From: JBDNJM01 sp041687755
GTDB taxonomy: Bacteria; Planctomycetota; UBA1135; GCA-002686595
Reading direction: 5' to 3'
Length of the DNA: 28,575 nt
Assembly: GCA_041687755.1 (NCBI GenBank)
Contig: JBDNJM010000050.1
Coordinates: forward strand, 1-28,575
The translations under genes and the position numbers were made by a program. Every line of letters begins with the position of its first letter. The stretch's first letter is position 1. Shown one piece after another: positions 18,401-25,206 of this stretch. The notes beneath the pieces are model-generated. The model did no database searches. It worked only from the letters and a program-made list of their open reading frames with translations, and was not told where the DNA came from.

Positions 18401-19557
18401 GTTCCGAAGGCGGTCTGGTTGTAATAGAAAAGCACGCGCGAGGGGCCCTCGCGCGTCGCGAGCAGGCGGCTGCCCTTGGCGACCATCAGGTGGCCGTCGA
18501 GGGTCAGGGTCGGCTCGAAGTTGTCGGCCCACATCGTGGTCGTCGAGGGGACGCCCTGGCCGACGGTCAGACCGCTGGCGCTGCCCCAGGTGCCGTCACC
18601 GGTGACTTCGAACGGGATCCATTTTTCCTTGACGGTCACGGAGAGGACCTTGCCCGAGGCGGGTGCCGTGATGACTCCGAGCCGCGCGCGTCCGTTTCGC
18701 TTGATGCGTTCCGGCCCGCCATTGCTGGCGCTCGTGTTCGTCACGGTGAGGCCGTTCGGGTAAGTGCCCAGCTCGTAGTCGGTGTAGCCGACGGTCTGGC
18801 TCGTCGGCTGGAAGTTGCCGTTGCGGTCGACGCCGCGCCAGCGGTCCGGACTCACGGCCGTGTCCCAGAACTTTGGCAGGTCCTGGAAGGTGACGTACAT
18901 GTCGTAGGTCAGGTGGGTGCCCTGGGCGTCGAACTTACCGGTGCTGGTCGACGGCCAGGGGTTGTGCCCGTATTGCTCGGCACCCGGCACGGGGAACATG
19001 TTGTTGGACAGGAAGTTGACCTCCCGCAGCCCCAGTTCGCCCATCGAGCCGGGGTTCCCTGCGGCCGTCGGCAGCAGCCGGGGATAGCCGCCGACGAACC
19101 CGGAGAACCCGGGGTAGTCGTTGCCGTCGCCGGGATCCGGAGCGGTGAGCGTGTTGATCTCGGCGAAGCGCGCCAGCGGAGTACCGAAGGCCTTGCTGAA
19201 TTCCAGCGTGCCGCCCGCCGCATCGATCGAGGACTTGTCGAACGTCGCGAAGACGAAGCCTTCCGCGAACGTTCCAGCGGGGCGGTTGTTCCAGAGGCCC
19301 GAGCTCGTGTCGTCGCTGTCGGCGTACATGACGAGCCTGCCGTCCCACGCGACCGTCAGGGCGTTGGACTGACTTAGGTCGATGCGACGGCCGGTGGCGA
19401 CGTAACTGTTCTGGGGCAGCTGGAACGGCGCGCCCTGGTCGGTGACCGGGGCTGTGCCGACAAGAGCGGAAGGGACTTGGCTCCAGGCCGGGCCGGCGAG
19501 GGCGCAACCGAGGAGCGCGACCAGGATCCGGGGGGGCGGAAGGGTGCTGGGATGCAT
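15475..19557 (-). CDS. Giant secreted LamG and di-heme cytochrome c peroxidase-like protein
   Basis: A 1360-residue exported c-type cytochrome. Residues 1-25 are a signal peptide (RILVALLGCALAGPAWSQ). Residues about 28-740 are a large beta-rich region of unknown role with an EF-hand-like calcium loop, DSNGDGTVSQAEL, near 430-445. Residues about 760-905 form a LamG/concanavalin-like domain (ELTVHLWVQPL, DWTHVAVTWEAGD, ARLYIDGALADE). Residues about 930-1270 match the MauG/CcpA di-heme peroxidase family: heme motifs CATCH (976-980) and CSGCH (1121-1125), with FWDARAVNLEDQSLEPVKDP and FKTPSLRQLVDTGPYFHDG between and after. A short beta tail follows. The frame is open to 20112, but ATG 19557 opens the signal peptide and the upstream part is Gly/Arg-rich. 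It probably reduces peroxide or oxidises a substrate in the periplasm or at the surface. The hemes need the cytochrome c maturation system, not seen here. Confidence 0.85.
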   Translation of the reverse strand: MHPSTLPPPRILVALLGCALAGPAWSQVPSALVGTAPVTDQGAPFQLPQNSYVATGRRIDLSQSNALTVAWDGRLVMYADSDDTSSGLWNNRPAGTFAEGFVFATFDKSSIDAAGGTLEFSKAFGTPLARFAEINTLTAPDPGDGNDYPGFSGFVGGYPRLLPTAAGNPGSMGELGLREVNFLSNNMFPVPGAEQYGHNPWPSTSTGKFDAQGTHLTYDMYVTFQDLPKFWDTAVSPDRWRGVDRNGNFQPTSQTVGYTDYELGTYPNGLTVTNTSASNGGPERIKRNGRARLGVITAPASGKVLSVTVKEKWIPFEVTGDGTWGSASGLTVGQGVPSTTTMWADNFEPTLTLDGHLMVAKGSRLLATREGPSRVLFYYNQTAFGTTGWEGPWDLHQLYHKRLVALGTDQRTIEERYPLSRRQLLDYDGDPFGDSNGDGTVSQAELDSTYFEGGYTWLSPDGRFVIYSVKRAGVGGNAASNHPQSAVIDGGGSSNRGNPSIIGSVTGWQAWRIDHAAENPSRHLFTAWDQDSRSTHMRTASFGFTPGFWELLRGADGLPLRDDGRTKLQLVQSSRLLYYELDLSPYQERDYGLYLPMCEMLDLDPTTVFRQIDITRTPDHSSNGHPAAVEGGQLPCEYFQLPEQVEYDFSGPNPPLGLHVGAANINDIGAGWPAAEAIQAPGTNLWWARLADGPEGANTDPVTGLNTSQDPDTTPWEGRGEDFDMDSDTAWGRVGQAMFFAEGTNVRVANDGSATELNPGTGGSTSDELTVHLWVQPLQSRSGTAILFDHHVDVALLSDGQILAVLKPTSGPLVRLYSGTALADVLDWTHVAVTWEAGDNGTSDARLYIDGALADEVLAIGADQLVANSGDITAGCLGAAGAPTGDAVLVLDEVALKNSAITARQANELALQPLPVDPNWSSTGLPDGPLGFDNTEDARMPAGTAYSAYVAKIGADLFNDIQLSGTPPVGFDKVSCATCHIADLAFTDGLATPPKFSTSGNLLRNTPSILNQRFNVHQFWDARAVNLEDQSLEPVKDPDEMGSSVAAVLAYLDADSDYSARFTSAFGGGGVTEAQVQEALAMYMRSPTSGGSRVDEFEAGIGSLTSPELAGRGLFFGEARCSGCHNGPNLTDGRLWTTGTFRSDGHDDGASRGDSGEETAGRARFRGSFKTPSLRQLVDTGPYFHDGHATSLASVVDFYDAGGVRVDSLGHPLSATGHDVAAEEINRELGLTDTEKADLVAYLEALSGEIDLGESGANQAPVPDLEKTYGILPGGAPTNTALVTIEVTDLDPGDDFATALDQTFELTVGPATYRWSDGSVSTIANGHKWTKNVAASSFAHLQNMQVRVADKHGLFSGWVN

Positions 19558-20027
19558 GCGAAGCAGGGGGTGCAATGACCGGGAAGGACAGGGGTCCACC
19601 GCAGCGGGGGACCTCGCCGGCTCGAGATCCCCGCCGGCGGACGGCGGAGCGAGCCGCAGAATTCGCGTCGCGGCTTTAACCCCAGTTCTCCGATTCCGCT
19701 CGGTTTCGGCCTCGCTCGTGGTTGCCCCGAACCGCGCAAGATTCTGTCCAGCAATTAGTTGGATCAGTGCCGATGAGCTCTCCCAACTCCTGCGCCCAGG
19801 CTCTCCAACCCCTTTACGGGAGCCTTTCACGATCCAGCCGCGACCACCGGGCCTCACCTCTGTCCCGGGGATGCCGAGCCGACCCACTAGCCCTGCAAGC
19901 CATGGCCCTGACCACCCGCAAGGGCCCCCGTGACGTGCTAATCTTCGTCCCTCTAGGGCTTCCCGTCCTAACTCTCTGCCCCAGCCCCCCTGGAGCACCT
20001 CTGGCCCCCCCAGCTGCCGCCTCCCCG
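19558..20027. promoter_or_regulatory. 470-bp divergent promoter region between the peroxidase and megasynthase genes
   Basis: Both divergent genes must start from this stretch. Frames run open through it on both strands but the translations are Arg/Pro/Gly-rich and match nothing. The most AT-rich patches are near 19674-19682 (GCTTTAACC) and 19740-19765 (GATTCTG...AGCAATTAGTTGG). I could not assign a -35/-10 pair to either gene. No clear operator or long inverted repeat was found. Confidence 0.4.
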
Positions 20028-23000
20028 ATGTCCGTCGACCCCTACCCCGCAGGCGATCCCCGCCACGGGGCCCTGAACTTTGCGGATGTCCTCCGCCGCC
20101 GCGCCCTCGCACACCCCGGCCGCACCGCCTACCGCTTCGTCGGCGACGGCCGCAAAACGCCCGAGGTTTGGTCCTTTGGCGAGCTGCAGCGCCGCGCGGA
20201 AGAGCTGGGCTCCGGCCTAGCGCGCCGCCTGGGCACCAAAGAGAAGAGCCCCCGCGTCCTCCTTCTCCTGGACTCGGGCCCCGATTTCGTCGCCGGCTTC
20301 TTCGCCTGCCTCTCGAGCGGCGCGATCGCCGTGCCCGTGCCCGCGCCGCACCCGACCAAGGCTCGTGAGTCCGAGATCGAGCGCCTGCGCGCCGTCGCCG
20401 CCGACTCGAAGCCGTCGCTGATCCTCACGACCGACAACCGCCGCGACACCGCCAAGCGCCTCGCCGACGTCGAGATCGCCACGTGCAGTGAACTCGCCGC
20501 CGAGGGCCGCGCGGCAATGTCATCAGAGGGCGGTCCCGCAACCATCCACGAGCCCACCGGCAACGACCCGGCGCTGCTCCAGTACACCAGCGGCTCGACC
20601 TCCGCCGCCAAGGGCGTGCTCGTCGGCCACCGCAACCTCCTCTACTGCTCGGCTGACATCGACGCCGGCTGGCGCCACGGCCCCGAGAGCCTGATGGTCA
20701 GCTGGCTGCCCGTGTTCCACGACATGGGCCTCGTCTACGGCCTGCTGCAACCGGTGTACTCAGGATTCCCCTGCGTCCTGATGCCGACCGCGGACTTCGT
20801 GCGCGATCCGATCCGCTGGCTCGAGCTCATGAGCGAGCACGGCGCCACGCACTCCGCCGCGCCCAACTTCGGCTACGAACTCTGCGTGCGCCGCTTTAAG
20901 CCCGAACGCGGCGCCAAGCTCGACCTCTCGCGCTGGCGCATGGGCCTCGACTCGGCGGAAACCGTCCGCCCCGAGACCATCGACCGTTTTGCCGAGACCT
21001 TTGCCCCCTACGGCTTCGACCGCGACACGATCTGCCCCGGCTACGGCCTCGCGGAAGCCACCGTCAAGGTCACCGCCGTCGAACGCGACGCGCCGACCAC
21101 GGACCTGCTCGTCGACGCCGACCAAATCGAGCTCGACCAAGTCGTGCTCGCCAAGGACGGCACCCGTGCCCGTCGCATCGCGAACTGCGGCGCGCCGGTA
21201 CTCGACACCAAGGTCAAGATCGTCGACCCGGACACTTTGAAGGAACTCCCGGCGATGACCGTCGGCGAGATCTGGGTCCAGGGCCCAAACATCTCCATCG
21301 AGTACTGGGGCCGCCCGGAAGAGAGCCAGTACACCTTCCACGCCAAGCTCGCCACCGACGCCACAGGCGCCGACGCCGGCGACTGGATGCGCACGGGCGA
21401 CGCCGGGTTTGTCGACGAGCTCAACCAGCTCTACTTCACCGCGCGTCTCTCGGACCGCATCGTCGTCCGCGGACGCAACTTCGACCCCGACGCGATCGAA
21501 ACAGTCATCGAGGCCGCGTGCCCCGAGCTGCGCAAAGGCCGCGTCGCCTCCTTTGCGATGGAGGACGAAGGCTCCGAAGCCTTGGGCATCGCCGCCGAGG
21601 TCAACGACGCCGCCGCCGGCAACGCGGCCGACCTAATCCCCCGCATCCGCGAAGCCGTCGGCACGGAGTTCTCCGTCGACCCCGCCGCGATCGTCCTGGT
21701 CGCCGGTGGGGGACTGCCCCGCACGAGTTCCGGCAAGCTCCGCCGCCGCACCTGCGGCTCGCGCCTCACCGACCTGCGCGAACGCGCCCTGGCGAGCCAC
21801 GCCCGCGGCGAAGATATCGTCCAAGGCACCGCGCCCGAGCCCAAGGCAAGCAAGTCCTCCGGCCCCGTCGCTGAAGTCCAACAGATGGTCGTCGACTGCC
21901 TCGCCAAGGTCGCCGGCATCCACGTCTCCACCGACGACCTCGACAAGCCCTTTGCCGACATGGGCGTCGACTCCCTGCGAGCGGTCGACCTAATCACCGA
22001 ACTCACGGCCAACCTCGGCGTCGAGCTGCCGACCCAGGCCGCCTTCGACCATCCCACCGTCCGCGCCCTGGCCCAGGCCCTCGCCGACCGCCGCGCCAAC
22101 GTCACCCGCACGGCTCTTTCGGCCGGAGCCCGCGCCGTCGCCGGCACCGAAGTCGCGATCACCGGCATGGCCTGCCGCTTCGCCGGCGCGCCCGACACCG
22201 AGTCCTTTTGGAACCTGATCCAGTCCGGCGAAAGCGCCCTCGGCCCGCCCCCCGAAGGCCGCTGGGCCGACTACGACCTCACGACGCTCCCCGCCGGCGC
22301 CCGCCGCGGCGGCTTCCTCGAGGACATCGACCGTTTTGACGCCGCGTTCTTTGGCATCTCCGAACGCGAAGCCACCCGCATGGACCGCCAGCACCGCGTG
22401 ATGCTGGAAGTCGTCTGGAACGCGATCGAAAACGCCGGCCTGACCCAAAGCGACCTCGCCGGCTCCAACACCGGCGTGTTCATAGGTCTTTCCACCGGCG
22501 ACAACCACCGCGAGATCCTGACCGACCTCGACAAGATCGACGTCCAAGCCGCGACCGGCGCCAGCCCCGCCGTGGCCAGCAACCGCATCAGTTATCTGTT
22601 CGACCTGCGCGGCCCGAGTTTCACCCTCGACGCCGCCTGCGCCTCAAGCCACATCGCCCTGCACGAGGCCCGCCAAGCGATCCTCTCCGGCGAATGCGAC
22701 CGCGCCATCGTCGGCGGCGTGCACCTGATGCCCACGCCCCACTGGTCCGTCGCTTTTGCCAAGGCCGGCATGCTGAGCCCCACAGGCCGCTGCCTGGGCT
22801 TTGACGGCGCCGCCGACGGCTACGTCCGCGCTGAAGGAGCGGGAGCCATCGTCCTAGAGCGGGCCGACCTAGCCGAAGCCCGCCGCCGCCGCCCCCTGGC
22901 GATGGTCCTCGGATCTGCGATCGGCCAAGACGGCCGTACCAACGGCATCACCGCGCCCAGCAGCGCCGGCCAAGCCGCCACCGTCCGCGCCGCGATCGCC

Positions 23001-25115
23001 GACGCCGGCATCACGCCCAAGGACCTGTCCTACGTCGAAGCTCACGGCACCGGCACCCCGATCGGCGACCCGATCGAGATGGCCGGCCTGGCCCAAGTCT
23101 TCGCCGGCGAGGCCACCCGCGTCACCACCGGCTCGGTCAAAGCCAACGTCGGCCACACCGAAGCCGCCGCCGGCATGGCCGGCCTCCTCAAGGTCATCCT
23201 CGCCCTAGAGAACGAAAATCTGCCCCCGCACCTGTCCGACCAAGGCCTAGCCAAGGGCGGCCGCGACCTCGAAGTCGAGATCGACCTGCCCACCGAGCTA
23301 CGCCCCTGGACCCGCGGCGAACGCCGCCGCCTAGCGGGCGTCAACTCCTTCGGTTTTGGCGGCGCCAACGCCCACGTCGTCATCGGCGAGGTCGCAGCAC
23401 CCGTCACCGCCGTCCCGACCGTCGACGTCGAAGAGCCCCACGTCCTGGTCGTCACCGCGAGGACCGAGAGCGCGCTCTCCAAGCTCGCAGTGCGCACCGC
23501 GCGCTACCTGGCCAAGAGCCCCGCGCGAGCCGCGGACCTGGCCTACACGAGCCGCATGGGCCGTACACCCTTTGCCCAGCGCCTGGTCGTCACCGGCTTC
23601 GACCGCGCGGAACTGATCGCCCACCTAGAGTCGTTTGCCGAAGCCCGCGCCACTGGCCCGCTGCTAGGCAAGACAGAAAAGTTCAGCGACGCAACTCGCA
23701 GAGCCGTCGACGCCTTCCTAGACGGCGGCCCCGCCAGCGAGCTCGAGAACGACCGCCGCCTCCAAGCCCGCCGCGTCGACCTCCCCGGCTACCCTTTTGA
23801 GGGCAAGACCGGCCGCGCCAAAGCCCCGTCCACCGTTGCCACATCGGCAACGTCAGACCTGCGCACGCTAGTCCTCCAAGCCGTAGCGACGGTCGCCGAG
23901 TGCGAGATCGCCGACCTAGACGACGCCCAAAGCCTCTACGACGACCACGGCTTCGACTCCCTGATGACGGTCGAGCTCAACCGAGCCCTGACCAAGCTGC
24001 TCCCCGGCCTCGACGACGCCGAAAACCTCTTCACCGAAGAGGCGACGCTCGAAGAGATCCTGGCCATCGCCACCGAAGCCGAGCTCCGCGGAGGAATCCG
24101 CGACGCCAACTCCGCCCCCCAACCGACAGCTCCCGCCCCCGCTCCCATGGCAGCCAAAGAAGAAGGCGGCGTCCGCCGCTGGTCCGAATACAAAGACCTG
24201 ATCGGCTTCGACCCCGAGAAGACCTACGTCGGCGGCGCCTTCAAGGATGAGACCCACATCATCCACACTCTGAAGGGCGAAGGAGCGACCCTCCACGGCA
24301 ACCTGGACGTCGAGAACCGCTACTCGGGCAGCGGCCAGTTCCACCTGACCCAGATGGCCGCCTACGCGTTCCTGGTCCAGATGGTGCACGGTTACCTCTG
24401 CTACAAGCACGGCGTCGGCAAGAACGCCCTAGGCATGCCCAAGCTCGTCAAGCTGGACATGAACTGGAACACCCTCGTCCGCGTCTCCAAGGACGTCCCC
24501 GGCCGAGTCACCGAAACCTCCCTCCGCATCGAAGACGGCCAAGACGGCGTCAAGATGCACGAGATCGGCATCGACTTCGACCTAGCCGACGGCGGCGTGA
24601 CCGGCTCCCTGATCGGCCGCATCCCGATCGAGCCCGAGATCCGCCCGCTCGAAGAGCGCACCACAGAGACGTTCGCGACCCTCGCCGACCTCTACCGCAA
24701 GGACCCCAAAGACACCTACACGGGCGGCACCTTCGCCAACGAGAAGCAGCGCATCCGCGACATCGAAGTCGAGCCCAACCTGATCCGCGCCCGCATCGAC
24801 GTGCTCAACGAGTACTCCGGCGACCGCAAGTTCCACCTGAGCCAGATGGGCAGCTACAGCTGCATGGTCCAGCTCCTCCTCGGCTACCTCTGCGCCAAGC
24901 ACGGCGTCACGAAGGACAAGCTAGGCATGCCCGTCCTCCACGGCTACCACGTGGCCTGGCGGGAGATGGTTCCGTACGCGGACGACATCAAGTTCGAGCT
25001 AGAGGAGACGTCCTGCGTCGAAGAGCGCGGCCGCTACAAGATGGAGTTCGTGTTCCGCGTGGGCGAGGACAACGGGCAGGGGCGGATTGCGGGGATGGTG
25101 CCGAAGCCTGATTGA
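20028..25115 (+). CDS. FAAL-ACP-KS-ACP-hotdog-hotdog lipid/polyketide megasynthase, AT-less
   Basis: A 1695-residue multidomain enzyme. Residues about 10-590 are a fatty acyl-AMP ligase: LQYTSGSTSAAKG (184-196), WLPVFHDMGL, GYGLAEA (338-344) and PRTSSGK (564-570). ACP1 carries its phosphopantetheine serine at Ser649 (GVDSL). The ketosynthase (about 706-1138) has an intact triad: Cys871 in DAACASS, His1006 in HGTGT, His1043 in GHTEAAAG. About 110 residues later LPGYPF (1252-1257) marks a post-AT-type linker, but no acyltransferase lies between. ACP2 has Ser1311 (GFDSL). The C terminus holds two similar ~160-residue hotdog-like repeats (YSGSGQFHLTQM at 1432, YSGDRKFHLSQM at 1596). It likely activates a fatty acid and extends it once using an acyltransferase in trans. 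ATG 20028 places the FAAL near the N terminus; the open frame to 19722 is unlike coding sequence. Confidence 0.9.
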   Translation: MSVDPYPAGDPRHGALNFADVLRRRALAHPGRTAYRFVGDGRKTPEVWSFGELQRRAEELGSGLARRLGTKEKSPRVLLLLDSGPDFVAGFFACLSSGAIAVPVPAPHPTKARESEIERLRAVAADSKPSLILTTDNRRDTAKRLADVEIATCSELAAEGRAAMSSEGGPATIHEPTGNDPALLQYTSGSTSAAKGVLVGHRNLLYCSADIDAGWRHGPESLMVSWLPVFHDMGLVYGLLQPVYSGFPCVLMPTADFVRDPIRWLELMSEHGATHSAAPNFGYELCVRRFKPERGAKLDLSRWRMGLDSAETVRPETIDRFAETFAPYGFDRDTICPGYGLAEATVKVTAVERDAPTTDLLVDADQIELDQVVLAKDGTRARRIANCGAPVLDTKVKIVDPDTLKELPAMTVGEIWVQGPNISIEYWGRPEESQYTFHAKLATDATGADAGDWMRTGDAGFVDELNQLYFTARLSDRIVVRGRNFDPDAIETVIEAACPELRKGRVASFAMEDEGSEALGIAAEVNDAAAGNAADLIPRIREAVGTEFSVDPAAIVLVAGGGLPRTSSGKLRRRTCGSRLTDLRERALASHARGEDIVQGTAPEPKASKSSGPVAEVQQMVVDCLAKVAGIHVSTDDLDKPFADMGVDSLRAVDLITELTANLGVELPTQAAFDHPTVRALAQALADRRANVTRTALSAGARAVAGTEVAITGMACRFAGAPDTESFWNLIQSGESALGPPPEGRWADYDLTTLPAGARRGGFLEDIDRFDAAFFGISEREATRMDRQHRVMLEVVWNAIENAGLTQSDLAGSNTGVFIGLSTGDNHREILTDLDKIDVQAATGASPAVASNRISYLFDLRGPSFTLDAACASSHIALHEARQAILSGECDRAIVGGVHLMPTPHWSVAFAKAGMLSPTGRCLGFDGAADGYVRAEGAGAIVLERADLAEARRRRPLAMVLGSAIGQDGRTNGITAPSSAGQAATVRAAIADAGITPKDLSYVEAHGTGTPIGDPIEMAGLAQVFAGEATRVTTGSVKANVGHTEAAAGMAGLLKVILALENENLPPHLSDQGLAKGGRDLEVEIDLPTELRPWTRGERRRLAGVNSFGFGGANAHVVIGEVAAPVTAVPTVDVEEPHVLVVTARTESALSKLAVRTARYLAKSPARAADLAYTSRMGRTPFAQRLVVTGFDRAELIAHLESFAEARATGPLLGKTEKFSDATRRAVDAFLDGGPASELENDRRLQARRVDLPGYPFEGKTGRAKAPSTVATSATSDLRTLVLQAVATVAECEIADLDDAQSLYDDHGFDSLMTVELNRALTKLLPGLDDAENLFTEEATLEEILAIATEAELRGGIRDANSAPQPTAPAPAPMAAKEEGGVRRWSEYKDLIGFDPEKTYVGGAFKDETHIIHTLKGEGATLHGNLDVENRYSGSGQFHLTQMAAYAFLVQMVHGYLCYKHGVGKNALGMPKLVKLDMNWNTLVRVSKDVPGRVTETSLRIEDGQDGVKMHEIGIDFDLADGGVTGSLIGRIPIEPEIRPLEERTTETFATLADLYRKDPKDTYTGGTFANEKQRIRDIEVEPNLIRARIDVLNEYSGDRKFHLSQMGSYSCMVQLLLGYLCAKHGVTKDKLGMPVLHGYHVAWREMVPYADDIKFELEETSCVEERGRYKMEFVFRVGEDNGQGRIAGMVPKPD

Positions 25116-25187
25116 CGGCGGCGCGGCGAACTCCAGCGGAATACTCGAATAGGGGACACACTGGGGACAGTGCTGGAGGGTCGCCTC

Positions 25188-25203
25188 TGGTGAGGGTTCA
25201 CCA
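25188..25203. terminator. Short hairpin between convergent genes
   Basis: TGGTGA-GGGT-TCACCA forms a 6-bp stem in the 91-bp gap where the megasynthase and STAND genes meet. It lies at the end of both genes and could help terminate either. It is short and lacks a U tract. Confidence 0.3.
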
Positions 25204-25206
25204 AAG

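Noticed and set aside
16966..19377. 803-codon open frame on the plus strand
   Set aside because: Lies wholly antisense to the LamG/di-heme peroxidase gene, has no recognisable domain and has the Val/Gly/Arg-rich make-up of a GC-rich shadow frame.
19722..20027. N-terminal extension of the megasynthase
   Set aside because: The extra residues are Ser/Pro/Ala-rich and not FAAL-like; ATG 20028 puts the FAAL domain at its normal distance from the start.
19558..20112. 185-codon N-terminal extension of the peroxidase gene
   Set aside because: The extension is Gly/Arg-rich, would bury the signal peptide inside the protein, and overlaps the start of the divergent megasynthase gene.
22617..22650. Possible inactive ketosynthase because DAACASSH replaces the common DTACSSS
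   Set aside because: The nucleophile Cys871 and both histidines (1006, 1043) are present at normal spacing, so activity is more likely than not.
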